Shown here piece after piece: positions 41,922 to 51,550 of a stretch of DNA of 53,557 nucleotides. How positions within the stretch are numbered: position 1 is the first letter of the stretch; the number at the start of each line of letters is the position of its first letter. Under the pieces are notes generated by a model, which searched no databases, was not told the DNA's origin, and was given only the letters and a program-made list of their open reading frames with translations. The DNA comes from Salinivirgaceae bacterium (GTDB lineage: Bacteria; Bacteroidota; Bacteroidia; Bacteroidales; SZUA-534): positions 1 to 53,557 of the forward strand of contig JAEEPS010000011.1 in assembly GCA_016284875.1 (NCBI GenBank), written 5' to 3'. The position numbers were made by a program, and so were the translations under genes.

Positions 41922-42836
41922 TCAGATGTTATTTTGTATAAACCGCAGTTCCTGCTCTAGCATTTCGGTTTTGCGCATATGGTAGCCCGCGGCTAGAGCC
42001 GTCTTTATGGGGTTCGTGTAGATGGCGTCGATTTCCATCGTGCGGCGGTTGTCGAAATCGAGTTTCATACTTGGGCTGTAGGGCGTCATTCGGTCGGTCA
42101 TTGCAAGCATTTTGTCAACAAACTCACGCTCAAATGGGGCACCGCAGGCGGCAGCGGCGTCAACCACTTCGTTCATCAGGTCGGTTACGAGTTGGCGTGT
42201 TGCGGCAAAGGCCATCAGGCGGTCGGTTGATGTGTTCAGCGCCACGGTCAGGCCGTTGTAGGGGATGTTCCAGACGAGTTTGCGCCAGCGCATCTCTTGC
42301 AGGTTCTGTGTGATGGTGCACGGGATTTGGGCTTCGTCGAAGTCGGTTTTTATTTGCGACAGCACGTCGGGCGCGCACTTTTGGTATTCGCCAATGGTGA
42401 TGGCGCCATAATCGGCGTGGCGGATGTGGCCCTTGCCAACTCTCGACGAGCAGATGAACGCGGCCGCGCCCGCAATGGGTTGATCGGGCAGGGCGGATGC
42501 CAGTTTCTGCTCAAGTCTGAGTCCGTTCTGCACCAATATAATAATGGTGTCGCTCAAGAGCAGCGGCGGCAGCAATTGCGGCAGAAGGTGGTTTTGTGTC
42601 GATTTCAAACCAACCAGCACGACATTGCATTTTGGCATATCGGCCGTTGATTTGTAGGCATTTATCGGATTGATGACAAAATCGCCGTTCACCGAGTCAA
42701 CTTGTAATCCGCGTGCGGCAACGTGTTCATATTCAGTGTTGAACAGAAAGTGAACGTCTTTGCCCGAGTTGGCAAGCCGTCCGCCATAGTATCCGCCAAT
42801 GGCGCCAGTGCCGACAATTGCGTATTTGAGATTCAT
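41922..42836 (-). CDS. panE: 2-dehydropantoate 2-reductase family protein
   Basis: A 304-aa ketopantoate reductase. It has the N-terminal NADP motif AIVGTGAIGGYYGGRLANSG, then VLVGLKSTQNH, ILVQNGLRLE and the C-terminal MRWRKLVWNIPYNGLTVAL with the catalytic Lys. It makes pantoate for coenzyme A. The family also contains paralogues of other specificity, so the pantothenate role is likely but not certain. It stands alone, 86 bp from tRNA-Pro's terminator zone. Confidence 0.85.
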   Translation of the reverse strand: MNLKYAIVGTGAIGGYYGGRLANSGKDVHFLFNTEYEHVAARGLQVDSVNGDFVINPINAYKSTADMPKCNVVLVGLKSTQNHLLPQLLPPLLLSDTIIILVQNGLRLEQKLASALPDQPIAGAAAFICSSRVGKGHIRHADYGAITIGEYQKCAPDVLSQIKTDFDEAQIPCTITQNLQEMRWRKLVWNIPYNGLTVALNTSTDRLMAFAATRQLVTDLMNEVVDAAAACGAPFEREFVDKMLAMTDRMTPYSPSMKLDFDNRRTMEIDAIYTNPIKTALAAGYHMRKTEMLEQELRFIQNNI

Positions 42837-42900
42837 TGTTTGCAGAGTTTGTGATGACAGGTGATGTTTGATTGCCGATTCAAGAATAATGCTTCCTATA

Positions 42901-42930
42901 AATAGAAAAAGCCTTGATTAACAAGGCTTT
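42901..42930 (-). terminator. Terminator of tRNA-Pro
   Basis: AAGCCTTG (42909-42916) and CAAGGCTT (42922-42929) around a 5-nt loop; a T-run follows on the minus strand. Confidence 0.88.
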
Positions 42931-42932
42931 TG

Positions 42933-43006
42933 TCGGGGTGATCCGACTCGAACGGACGACCACTTGCACCCCATGCAAGTACGCTAGCCAACTGCGCCAC
43001 ACCCCG
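42933..43006 (-). tRNA. tRNA-Pro(GGG)
   Basis: The acceptor is CGGGGTG/CACCCCG with the C1-G72 pair usual in bacterial tRNA-Pro. The D-arm is GCGC/GCGT, the anticodon arm CTTGC-ATGGGGT-GCAAG with GGG at 34-36, and the T-arm GTCCG-TTCGAGT-CGGAT. The discriminator is A, and CCA is not encoded. Between it and trxB (43007-43159) only a promoter-like TAAGTTTG (43133-43140) is seen. Confidence 0.95.
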
Positions 43007-43159
43007 TGGTTTTTGTTGGTGCAAATGTATCAATAGGCAGACATCTTGCAAAACTTTTTTTACAGAATTATTCTGTTAATTTTCTGTTAGCACTACCGCC
43101 GCCGTGTCCGCCACAAAAACGGAATCTCTTTATAAGTTTGTCTGCAAATTATTTCGATT

Positions 43160-44098
43160 ATGGAAACAGAAAAAGTAAAAGTCTTGATAATTGGTTCAGG
43201 ACCAGCAGGTTATACGACGGCAATCTACGCTTCGCGCGCTAATCTCTCACCTGTTTTGGTGACAGGATTGCAGGCAGGCGGTCAACTGACGCAAACAACT
43301 GAAATTGAGAATTTTCCAGGCTATCCGAATGGTGTTGACGGAAATCAGATGATGGAGGAGTTCCGCCAGCAGGCCGAGCGTTTGGGAACCGACATTCGTT
43401 TTGGCACGGTCACAAAGGTGGATTTTGCCGATGGCCGTCATTTGGTCACAGTCGATGATGAGAAACTGATTGATGCCGAGGCTGTTATAATTGCCACGGG
43501 TGCAACGGCCAAATATCTTGGACTGCCGTCGGAGGAGAAATATCGCGGAAGCGGTGTTTCGGCTTGTGCCACGTGCGACGGATTTTTCTACCGCAAAAAA
43601 GATGTTGCGGTGGTTGGCGGCGGCGACACCGCCTGCGAAGAGGCCACTTATCTGGCTCACCTTTGCAACAAGGTGTATATGATTGTGCGCAAAAACTTTC
43701 TGCGTGCGTCGAAGGCGATGCAGGAGCGCGTGATGAACACCCCGAATATCGAAATCTTGTTCGAACACAATACTTTAGACTTGTTTGGCGATGGTGTGGT
43801 TGAGGGTGCCAACCTGGTTTATCGTCAGGGAACGCCCGATGAGCAGCGCCGTCAGATTAAGATTGACGGATTCTTCCTTGCCATTGGTCACCACCCGAAT
43901 AGTGCTGTTTTTCAGCCGTTTGTGAAGACCGATGAGGACGGATACATCATCACTGAGCCAAACTCGTCGCGCACTAATGTGCCAGGAGTTTTTGCTTGTG
44001 GCGATGTGATGGACCGCACCTACCGTCAGGCTATTGTGGCTGCGGGTTCGGGCTGCAAGGCTGCTCTCGATGCTGAACGTTATTTGTTGAGTAAGTGA
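43160..44098 (+). CDS. trxB: Thioredoxin reductase
   Basis: A 312-aa FAD/NADPH enzyme that reduces thioredoxin. It has the FAD motif IIGSGPAGYTTAIYASRANL, the redox pair in CATCDGFF, the NADPH motif VVGGGDTACEEATYL, and the C-terminal FAD site GVFACGDVMDRTYRQAIVAAGSGC. Length and motifs are standard. It is preceded by TAAGTTTG, a good -7 box, and followed by a repeat-rich gap before malQ. Confidence 0.95.
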   Translation: METEKVKVLIIGSGPAGYTTAIYASRANLSPVLVTGLQAGGQLTQTTEIENFPGYPNGVDGNQMMEEFRQQAERLGTDIRFGTVTKVDFADGRHLVTVDDEKLIDAEAVIIATGATAKYLGLPSEEKYRGSGVSACATCDGFFYRKKDVAVVGGGDTACEEATYLAHLCNKVYMIVRKNFLRASKAMQERVMNTPNIEILFEHNTLDLFGDGVVEGANLVYRQGTPDEQRRQIKIDGFFLAIGHHPNSAVFQPFVKTDEDGYIITEPNSSRTNVPGVFACGDVMDRTYRQAIVAAGSGCKAALDAERYLLSK

Positions 44099-44100
44099 GT

Positions 44101-44250
44101 AAAGTGGAGAGAGTAAAGAGTAAAGAGTAAAGAGCAATGTTGTTGATAATCAGTGATGAATCTTCTAAACCATCTAAACCTTCTCAACAGCGAAGCGTTT
44201 AAACTTCTAAACAAAAACTTATAACTTATTAACTTACAACTTATAACTAA
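44101..44250 (+). repeat. Low-complexity leader of malQ
   Basis: It contains GAGTAAA words (44110-44133), then TCTAAACC words and ACTTATAACTTA words. It includes TTCTCAACAGCGAAGC (44181-44196), whose exact reverse complement occurs at 17951-17966 in the ABC operon. Confidence 0.65.
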
Positions 44251-44253
44251 CTT

Positions 44254-46968
44254 ATGGTATACCATTTCGATTGTTATTGCCCAACCCAATGGGGACAGAA
44301 GTTGGTTGTTACTGGCTCGTCTAAAGAGTTGGGGATGTGGGATTTGGACAATGTGTTGCCGCTTGAGTGCTGCGATTTGAATCGCTGGCGGGCAACCATT
44401 GAATGTGAGTGTGCGGAAATGGTTTATTATAAGTATGTTGTTGTGGATGAGCAGAATAAACAACATACAATGGAGGTGGGCCGTGTGCGTGTTTTGCCAA
44501 ACGTGCCGCAGGGCGCGTCCGTTTGCCGCTGCATCGATACTTGGCAGGAGTTGCCGAAGGAGCAAGCCGCCTATCTCAGTTCTGCTTTTACGAACGTGCT
44601 TTTCCCAGCCAACAGCAGTTTTGCTGACAAACCGCAACGCAAGCGCCTTTCGGGCCGCCAACTCGAACTGACATGCTGCGTGCCGATGCTCAAACCAACG
44701 CAATTTGTCTGCTTGACAGGCAATTGCGCCCAGTTAGGCAATTGGTTCGAGATGTTGCCGATGTCGGTCGGGAAATATGCAATGTGGCATATCAGACTGT
44801 CATTGAATGACTTACCGTCGGAATTTGAGTATAAATATGTTGTCAAAGATACTGCTGATGAATCGTTCGTCTATTGGCAGCCAGGGGCAAACCACAGATT
44901 TGCAGATACTTATCCGCAGTCACCAGCGGTTTTTCGCATCGATGACGGGGTGCTTCAACTTGCCAGCGAAAAGGTTCGTTTTGCTGGTGTCAACGTACCA
45001 GTTTTCTCACTGCGCACTGCCGACAGTTGCGGTGTGGGCGATTTCAGCGACTTGAAAAAACTCATCGATTGGGCGGCTCGGGTAGGACTGAAGATGATTC
45101 AGATTTTGCCTATAAACGACACAATATCAACATATTCGTTCCTAGATTCGTATCCCTATAATGCCATTTCGGTATTCGCGCTCAATCCGCTTTTTATCGA
45201 CATTTTTAAAATAGGTAAACTGACTGATAGTCAGGCGCAAAAGAAATATGAAAACGCGGCACGGGAACTAAATGAAGCGCCCGATGTTGATTACGAAAAA
45301 GTTATCCGCTTGAAACTCGATTATTGCCGAGCCGTGTTCACTCAGAATATGTCGGCAATTGTTGAAAGCGATGATTTTGTGCGCTTTATGAAGCAAAACG
45401 CATCGTGGCTTGAGCCTTATGCAGCGTTTAGTGTATTGCGTGACAAGCACCATACTGGCGATTTCAATAGTTGGGGTAAATATGCAAAGTATTCAGAGCG
45501 CGAGGTGCGCAAGATGTTCAAGCCCGATTCACCCGATTATGCCAGCGTAACTTTTTGGTGTTATGTGCAATACGAAATCGACCGCCAGTTGCGTGAGGCC
45601 GCAGCCCACGCACGCCGTTGTGGCATAATTTTGAAGGGCGATATTCCAATCGGTATCAGCCGCTGCAGTGTTGACGCGTGGTGTGCGCCCGAACTCTATA
45701 ACTTTGACGGTCAGGCAGGTGCACCGCCCGATTTCTTCTCTGACTATGGTCAGAATTGGGGTTTCCCGACCTACAACTGGGAGCGGATGGCGCAGGACGG
45801 CTACGCTTGGTGGCGCAACCGTTTGGCGAAGATGAACAGTTATTTCGACGCCTACCGCATCGACCATATTTTGGGATTTTTCCGCATATGGGAAATCCCG
45901 ACAACCGCTGTGCACGGCATTCTGGGCCATTTCAGCCCATCGCTGCCGCTGTCGGAGGCCGAACTGTTTGAGCACGGCATTGTCATCGATTATGCTGATG
46001 CCTGCATTCCGACAACCGATGCCGAAACAATTGCCAAACTGTTTGGAAATCAGGCTGAAAAAGTGAAGAAAACCTATCTCGACCGTCAACCTGACGGACT
46101 TTTCAGACTGAAACCAGAATATGCTACACAACGGATGATTTACAATAAGATAGTCGGTACAAGTGACCCCGATTCACTGTCGCGGCAGAAGAAGCAACTG
46201 CTTCACGGACTGCTCACTGTGGCCGCCGACGTGCTGCTGCTAAAAGACGAGGCCACAGGCGGCTACCATCCGCGCATCGATTTGCAGAAAACATCGTCAT
46301 ACGCGCGTCTGCCGAAGCCTACCCAACAGTTGTTAGACGCTGTTTACGAGGATTATTTCTATCACCGTCACGATGCGTTCTGGCGTCACGAGGCCGAAGT
46401 GAAACTGTCGGCGCTGCTCAAGGCGAGCGATATGTTGGTTTGCGGCGAAGATTTGGGAATGATTCCTAACTGCGTGAAACCCGTGATGGACGAGTTGGGC
46501 ATCTTGAGCCTTGAAATCCAGCGGATGCCGAAAACGTTTACTGAATTTGCTGATTTGCAAGAGATTCCGTACACATCGGTATGCGCCACATCAACCCACG
46601 ACATCTCAACCATCAGGGGCTGGTGGGAAGAGAATGCCGAATCGACGCAGCGCTACTATAATAACTGGCTGAAACAGAAAGGAAAAGCACCGAAAAAGGC
46701 GACTGTCGATATTTGCAAAATGATAATTGACAATCATTTGCAATCGCCAGCAATGTGCGTGATGATACCAATTCAGGATTTCTTCGCGCTGAATCCCGAT
46801 TTCCGTGTGGAAAATCCTGAACAAGAGCGCATTAACGTGCCAGCCAATCCGCGCAACTATTGGAAATACAGGATGCACATCGGCATTGAAACACTACTGA
46901 AAGCGCGGAAATTCAATGGCGCTATCGGTGAAATGTTGAAGGAGTCGGGTAGGAGGGTAAATGGTTGA
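44254..46968 (+). CDS. malQ: 4-alpha-glucanotransferase with two N-terminal starch-binding modules
   Basis: A 904-aa GH77 enzyme (amylomaltase) that moves alpha-1,4-glucan segments, used in glycogen and maltodextrin metabolism. Residues about 1-105 and 135-245 are two CBM20-type starch-binding modules (each with a G-x-W-D/N-W pattern and a KYVV strand: GMWDLDNVLP, and LGNWFEMLPM). The catalytic barrel follows (SLRTADSCGVGDFSDLKKLID, GDIPIGISRCSVDAW, the nucleophile region in YFDAYRIDHILGFFRIW, and the acid/base Glu in VCGEDLGMIPNCV). Two CBM20s resemble plant DPE2 and are common in Bacteroidota. Confidence 0.93.
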   Translation: MVYHFDCYCPTQWGQKLVVTGSSKELGMWDLDNVLPLECCDLNRWRATIECECAEMVYYKYVVVDEQNKQHTMEVGRVRVLPNVPQGASVCRCIDTWQELPKEQAAYLSSAFTNVLFPANSSFADKPQRKRLSGRQLELTCCVPMLKPTQFVCLTGNCAQLGNWFEMLPMSVGKYAMWHIRLSLNDLPSEFEYKYVVKDTADESFVYWQPGANHRFADTYPQSPAVFRIDDGVLQLASEKVRFAGVNVPVFSLRTADSCGVGDFSDLKKLIDWAARVGLKMIQILPINDTISTYSFLDSYPYNAISVFALNPLFIDIFKIGKLTDSQAQKKYENAARELNEAPDVDYEKVIRLKLDYCRAVFTQNMSAIVESDDFVRFMKQNASWLEPYAAFSVLRDKHHTGDFNSWGKYAKYSEREVRKMFKPDSPDYASVTFWCYVQYEIDRQLREAAAHARRCGIILKGDIPIGISRCSVDAWCAPELYNFDGQAGAPPDFFSDYGQNWGFPTYNWERMAQDGYAWWRNRLAKMNSYFDAYRIDHILGFFRIWEIPTTAVHGILGHFSPSLPLSEAELFEHGIVIDYADACIPTTDAETIAKLFGNQAEKVKKTYLDRQPDGLFRLKPEYATQRMIYNKIVGTSDPDSLSRQKKQLLHGLLTVAADVLLLKDEATGGYHPRIDLQKTSSYARLPKPTQQLLDAVYEDYFYHRHDAFWRHEAEVKLSALLKASDMLVCGEDLGMIPNCVKPVMDELGILSLEIQRMPKTFTEFADLQEIPYTSVCATSTHDISTIRGWWEENAESTQRYYNNWLKQKGKAPKKATVDICKMIIDNHLQSPAMCVMIPIQDFFALNPDFRVENPEQERINVPANPRNYWKYRMHIGIETLLKARKFNGAIGEMLKESGRRVNG

Positions 46969-46996
46969 GTGATATGGCAATACGATGATTTTGTAG

Positions 46997-48022
46997 ATGG
47001 CGACGAAATTCAAAATATATGTAATCAGACCTGTGCGCGATATCATTGTGTACTGGTTGCTGCGTTCCATAATTTTTATGAGTCGCTTCTTGCCGCGCAA
47101 GTTTCTGCTGGCTTGGCACGGATTCGCATCCCGTATTTTTTATCTGTTCATGGGGCGTACGCGCCGAATAATTGAGAAGAATCTCGAACTTGCATACGGG
47201 CCTGAAAAACAGACAGGTGAATATCGCGAATTTGGTCGGCAGGTGTTTGTGTCGATAGCCAAAACCTTTACTGATTACGCCATTTTCAGCAAGAAAAAAA
47301 CTCGCGAGCAGTTCTCCAAATATTTCAAAATCAACGGCGAAGATAATCTGCAAAAAGCCTATAACTCGGGCAAGGGCGTCATTTGCCTTGTGCCGCATAC
47401 CCATGGTTGGGAGTTTTCGGCCATTTTGCCGCCTATTATGGGGTACAAGACAACAGGTGTGAGCAGCCGCATCAAAAGTCGTGCTCTCGACCGATTGATG
47501 GTGCGCTTGCGCGAGTCGCGCGGAATGCGTGATGTGGAGCGTTATCATTGTTATAACACATTGGTTGACAGGCTGAAAGATGGCGGATGTCTGATAATGA
47601 TGATTGACCACGACAGTAAGAGCATTAAAGGTGAATTCTTGCAATTCTTTGGCCATCAAGCATATACGCCGATTGGTTGCGCTCGGTTAGTTGTTGACAC
47701 TGGCGCCGCTGTGGTGCCGATGTACACCATTCGCGACAGCAAGACCAACACATACACGTTCGAGATTCTGCCAGAAATACCATTTGTCATGAAGCCCGAC
47801 GCAACTGAAACTATTAGATACAATACGCAGATTTACAACGATTTGATTGAATCGATTGTAAGAAAATATCCACAGCAGTGGGTTTGGATGCAGGAACGTT
47901 GGAAAACCACGCCCGAAGTTCTAAATTGGTATCTTGAGAGGAAAGCCGCCGAGCGAAAGGCGGAGGAGTTGGAATGTCAAAAGAGTGGTAAAGTCAGAGT
48001 TGAAAAACGCTATGGTTATTAA
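46997..48022 (+). CDS. LpxL/HtrB-like lysophospholipid acyltransferase
   Basis: A 341-aa inner-membrane acyltransferase. An N-terminal anchor (about 15-30) is followed by IEKNLELAYG, the catalytic HTHGWE (H-x4-E) near residue 135, and the block LIMMIDHDSKSIKGEFLQFFG, then CARLVVDTGAAVVPMY. WVWMQERWKTTP ends the domain, and the C-terminal charged tail is longer than usual. It adds a secondary acyl chain to lipid A. It starts 28 bp after malQ and precedes xseB. Confidence 0.88.
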   Translation: MATKFKIYVIRPVRDIIVYWLLRSIIFMSRFLPRKFLLAWHGFASRIFYLFMGRTRRIIEKNLELAYGPEKQTGEYREFGRQVFVSIAKTFTDYAIFSKKKTREQFSKYFKINGEDNLQKAYNSGKGVICLVPHTHGWEFSAILPPIMGYKTTGVSSRIKSRALDRLMVRLRESRGMRDVERYHCYNTLVDRLKDGGCLIMMIDHDSKSIKGEFLQFFGHQAYTPIGCARLVVDTGAAVVPMYTIRDSKTNTYTFEILPEIPFVMKPDATETIRYNTQIYNDLIESIVRKYPQQWVWMQERWKTTPEVLNWYLERKAAERKAEELECQKSGKVRVEKRYGY

Positions 48023-48049
48023 ATGCAAACAAAATAAAATCAAATAGTT

Positions 48050-48247
48050 ATGGCAACAAAGTTCTCTTACGAAAAGACTATCGAGGAAATTGAATCGATA
48101 GTTGACGACATCGAAAACAACCGCTTGGACATCGACCAACTAGCCGATGCCGTTGTTCGCGTATCGGATTTGCTGAAAAAATGCAAGCAGAAACTATCTG
48201 ATACAAAGAAGGTTGTGGATGATATGAACAGTGATGGAAAAGCGTAA
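48050..48247 (+). CDS. xseB: Exodeoxyribonuclease VII small subunit
   Basis: A 65-aa helical protein: FSYEKTIEEIESIVDDIENN, LDIDQLADAVVRVSDLLKKCKQKL. This is the two-helix XseB hairpin with the usual length. It binds XseA to form the nuclease that trims single-stranded DNA. No xseA is in the window. It lies 27 bp after the acyltransferase stop and converges with the kinase-like gene. Confidence 0.88.
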   Translation: MATKFSYEKTIEEIESIVDDIENNRLDIDQLADAVVRVSDLLKKCKQKLSDTKKVVDDMNSDGKA

Positions 48248-48258
48248 AGAGACTTTTT

Positions 48259-49074
48259 CTACAAGCACTCACAAAGACGCTCAAAGGCATCTTTCATGAT
48301 GGTAATCTGTTGACCACGTTTTTCAAATTGTACTCGTAGAATGTCGGCAAATTGCCATGCCACACCACCTACAAATCCGATTGGTAAATTATTGATATTT
48401 AGGGGTTCTATATGCTTTTCGATGAATTGTTCGAATGCCTTTGAGACTAAATGATTGATTTCTGGTTCAGCAATATTTGTGCTTGCAAATGATACAAAAC
48501 CAGCCAGATAACTGTTTATGGGATTGGCGGAGTAGATGCTTTTTATAAGTTCGGCAGGCGTTTGTCCGGCATACTCGAAGAATCGCTTGCATAAGTTTGC
48601 TGAAAATTCGCCACGAATGGCTTTGGAAATCAGTTCTTTCCCAATATAAGCACCGCTACCTTCGTCACCAAGCAGATAGCCCAATGATGGTGTCTGATGT
48701 TCAATTAGTTGGCCATTGTAATAGCCGGCAGCCGCGCCAGTTCCTAAAATAGCGGCAATGCCAGGTTTGTTGCCAAACAAGGCAATGGCAGCCCCTTCCA
48801 AATCGCTGAAAACCTGAACGTTGTTGCAATTGAAAACCGAGCGCAGAGTGTCGCCAACAATTTCCTTGTTGGCTTTGGCGGCACACCCTGCACCAAACCA
48901 TAAAATGCTGTCAACAGGCTTTGATGTTTGAGATAATATTGTGGTGCATAGCGCGGAAAGGGTAGTGGCTAGAGAACTGTTTGGGTTGAATCCGCTCGTT
49001 TCAATTGTGAGCAACTGACTGTCAATTAGCCCCCATTTGCATTTTGTGCCGCCAGCTTCAACAACAATTTTCAT
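48259..49074 (-). CDS. BadF/BadG-type ATPase, GlcNAc-kinase-like
   Basis: A 271-aa ASKHA-fold ATPase. VVEAGGTKCKWGLID is the phosphate-1 loop, FGAGCAA and FSDLEGAAIALFG are the sugar-kinase core, LGTGAAAGYYNG and PSLGYLLGDEGSGAYIGKELI the ATP and zinc-like region, and GFVGGVAWQFADIL the C-terminal part. It resembles N-acetylglucosamine kinase-type proteins, so phosphorylation of an amino sugar from recycled peptidoglycan is likely. The start at 49074 keeps it from overlapping the upstream gene; a 12-codon longer form is not needed. Confidence 0.8.
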   Translation of the reverse strand: MKIVVEAGGTKCKWGLIDSQLLTIETSGFNPNSSLATTLSALCTTILSQTSKPVDSILWFGAGCAAKANKEIVGDTLRSVFNCNNVQVFSDLEGAAIALFGNKPGIAAILGTGAAAGYYNGQLIEHQTPSLGYLLGDEGSGAYIGKELISKAIRGEFSANLCKRFFEYAGQTPAELIKSIYSANPINSYLAGFVSFASTNIAEPEINHLVSKAFEQFIEKHIEPLNINNLPIGFVGGVAWQFADILRVQFEKRGQQITIMKDAFERLCECL

Positions 49075-49099
49075 TATCAGTTGATTTTCTCGAAATCTA

Positions 49100-50131
49100 T
49101 CAATCTTCAATCTTGATTCTCACCGCTGCAAAACGCCGCAATCCATCATCGCTCAAGCATTTGCAGGCCTCCTCATAACTGGCGGCGTTGTCAACAATGG
49201 TGTCGAACAACTGCCAGCGGTAGCCCGACAGCAGCGACTCCTCAACCCAATACGAAAATTCGGTATGCGGATTCAAGTATTCCAACTTCTTCATTCTCAA
49301 ATACATCGGCAGTCCGTCAGAAACGTCGCGCCAGGTGTCGGCAAAGGCGTAGTCGAATTTTTCGGCGGGCATTTGCTTTTCGGCGTACTCAAAAGCGTCG
49401 GCACAGACTATTCTAACCTTTTCAGGATGAACAAATTGCGGCAAAATGTGAGTCTTGAATAGTTCAATCACATCTTTTGAGCGCTCAATAATGGTTATGC
49501 TCTCCACATTCGGCTTTAAATGAACAAGATATGGGTAGTAGCCCATTCCCAGACCAAACGTAGCAACCTTGCCGTGTGCCGCCTCAACAGCAAAGCGGAT
49601 GGTGGCCGTCTCGTTGGGCTTTATAGCCATCCACTCGTGGCCGTCCTCGTGAACGGCAGGATAACTGAAATCGCTGTCGAAGAAGCCTATGCGCTGAATC
49701 TCCTTGAAGTCGGTGTCGAGAATCATCTCGTCGCAGACAAACGCCTCGTAGGCTTTGTAGTGCTCATATTTCAACTCCCAGCGGCCAAATTTCACGTTCG
49801 GAATGCGGATGTTTTTGTAGTACGGGTCCTCGGCGTAGGCTTTGGCATCGAGTTTGACAACCGAACGGCGGAAATATTCGTCGAGCAGGATGCGGTCGTC
49901 GGGGTTTTCATCGGGATTGAGCCCGCAGAAACCGCTGAGCAGTGCGGTGTAGATGGCCTCGTCGGGCAGCAGTCCGCCAGGGTTCGATTCCTCCATCAAC
50001 TCCTTGGTTATCAGGCGCGGATTTTGGTCCAAATAGTCGCAGAGCATCCACGCGTAATCGTTGTTGCGCTGGCGGATTCTCTTCAGTTCCTCAATTTTCG
50101 ACTTGTCGCTTTCTCCGAGTATTTTGTTCAT
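49100..50131 (-). CDS. Class I methyltransferase-fold protein of unknown role
   Basis: A 343-aa soluble protein. The first 160 residues are helical and charged without a known family. VATFGLGMGYYPYLVHL, then ITIIERSKDVIELF is a SAM-binding Rossmann start with its acidic second strand. IVCADAFEYAEK and FDYAFADTWRDVSDGLPMYL fit motifs II and III as in spermidine-synthase-like folds. The residue pattern supports SAM or dcSAM binding, but no substrate can be named. It is minus-strand and close to the porin-like gene (17 bp). Confidence 0.65.
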   Translation of the reverse strand: MNKILGESDKSKIEELKRIRQRNNDYAWMLCDYLDQNPRLITKELMEESNPGGLLPDEAIYTALLSGFCGLNPDENPDDRILLDEYFRRSVVKLDAKAYAEDPYYKNIRIPNVKFGRWELKYEHYKAYEAFVCDEMILDTDFKEIQRIGFFDSDFSYPAVHEDGHEWMAIKPNETATIRFAVEAAHGKVATFGLGMGYYPYLVHLKPNVESITIIERSKDVIELFKTHILPQFVHPEKVRIVCADAFEYAEKQMPAEKFDYAFADTWRDVSDGLPMYLRMKKLEYLNPHTEFSYWVEESLLSGYRWQLFDTIVDNAASYEEACKCLSDDGLRRFAAVRIKIED

Positions 50132-50148
50132 TATCAGTTTTGTACCGA

Positions 50149-51420
50149 TTAGAAATTGAACACAGCCGCAACTATGAAGCGGTAGTTTCCAACGTTATAG
50201 TCCGACTCGTAGTGGTATTTTTCTCCATCGTCGACACGTTTGCCGTAGGCGGCGTTGGTGTACTCAACTTCGCCGAAAAAGTTCAGATAATCAGTCGGGT
50301 AGAATCCAACACGCGGCTGCACGCGCCATACATATTCAATGTCGAATCCACGGCCAAAGACGGTGGCGTTTGCGTCAACATCATCGCCAAAATTGTTGTT
50401 GCGGCCATAGCCCACAAACAAACCAGGGCGGCAGACACCTTTTGTGCGGCCCAAATCGGCCCAAATGGTTGTGGTGCCCAAGTTGCTGTATTTATATTTG
50501 TTATCAGTTTGCAGGCTGCTCTCAATGTAGCCGCCCATCAATCCCTGCTCAAACAGGTTATCGCCATAAATACCTTGGAAACGAATGCTTAACTCGCTAA
50601 CATTAACCTTGCCGAAAACAGAAACTGATGTTGAGCCAATTTTTGTATCGGTCTTGTAAGTTTTGTATTCGTTGGTAACGGTAACTTCGGTTCTCGGCTG
50701 AAGCAGAACGTAGTTCACCATCGCGCCAAGCAGCAGATTGTCAGTGCGGTAGCAGAGTTGCGCATTGAGTTCTGGCACACAACTGTTGCGCAAGTATTTG
50801 GTGCTTCCGCCTTCGGGGCCAGTGGCTTTGTTGTCGAGTTGGAAAGCGGCTATTTCGCTCAACTCAAGTCCGCCAAAGTATTGAGTATAACGTGCTTGCA
50901 CGTAGCGAGAGTAGGGGTGGAACGGAATGCCCATATTGAGCGGGCGAGTGCCAGGCATCACCTCGTGAGCCACCATCGGATGCCAGTATTGTCCCAGCAG
51001 CAAGTTCGATTTCTGCCAACGCATATTTAAATAAGCGTGGCGCAGGCGCAACATATTGATTCCGCCGTCGGTGGCACCAGTGAAATCGCCTTCCAGATAG
51101 CCCGAAATCTTGGCGTTGAGCGCATCGGGCGCACTGATTTTCATACCAATACGTGCAGTGATGGCAAGAGCATTATTACTAGGCTGAGCGTTGATATCAT
51201 TGCCTTCATCGTCGAGTTTTTTCGGTGCGGGATAGAAGAGCATCTGCTCCTCGCGCGCACTCACCACCTCGCGGGTGTCCATATAGAACTGCGGGTCGAT
51301 GAATCCGCTCATTTTGTAGGTCCATTGTGGTTCCGAAACATCGGTTTTTGGTGCGTCCTGAGCCGCGGCAGCGACTGCCAGAGTGCTAAAAATGGCTAAT
51401 GCCGATAGTTGTCTAATCAT
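50149..51420 (-). CDS. Outer-membrane beta-barrel (porin-like) protein
   Basis: A 423-aa protein from the ATG that begins MIRQLSALAIFSTLAVAAAAQ, a clean signal peptide; a start 12 codons upstream is rejected. The mature part has many alternating amphipathic strands (IRLRHAYLNMRWQKSNLLLGQYWHP, QARYTQYFGGLELSEIA). It ends in Phe (YRFIVAAVFNF), as outer-membrane barrels do for BAM recognition. It resembles phosphate-porin-type or OprO-type proteins (MLRLRHAYLN ... LLLGQ), but the solute is unknown. Confidence 0.8.
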   Translation of the reverse strand: MIRQLSALAIFSTLAVAAAAQDAPKTDVSEPQWTYKMSGFIDPQFYMDTREVVSAREEQMLFYPAPKKLDDEGNDINAQPSNNALAITARIGMKISAPDALNAKISGYLEGDFTGATDGGINMLRLRHAYLNMRWQKSNLLLGQYWHPMVAHEVMPGTRPLNMGIPFHPYSRYVQARYTQYFGGLELSEIAAFQLDNKATGPEGGSTKYLRNSCVPELNAQLCYRTDNLLLGAMVNYVLLQPRTEVTVTNEYKTYKTDTKIGSTSVSVFGKVNVSELSIRFQGIYGDNLFEQGLMGGYIESSLQTDNKYKYSNLGTTTIWADLGRTKGVCRPGLFVGYGRNNNFGDDVDANATVFGRGFDIEYVWRVQPRVGFYPTDYLNFFGEVEYTNAAYGKRVDDGEKYHYESDYNVGNYRFIVAAVFNF

Positions 51421-51550
51421 AAGTTTTACAAATAAATTGCTGTTTTGTTGGCGCAAATAAAGTGAAAATGCGCATTAAATGCCATACGTTTTATGCGGTT
51501 TTTCGAGATGACCTTTTTTGACGCAGATTGAACGAATTGTGCTGCAAAAA

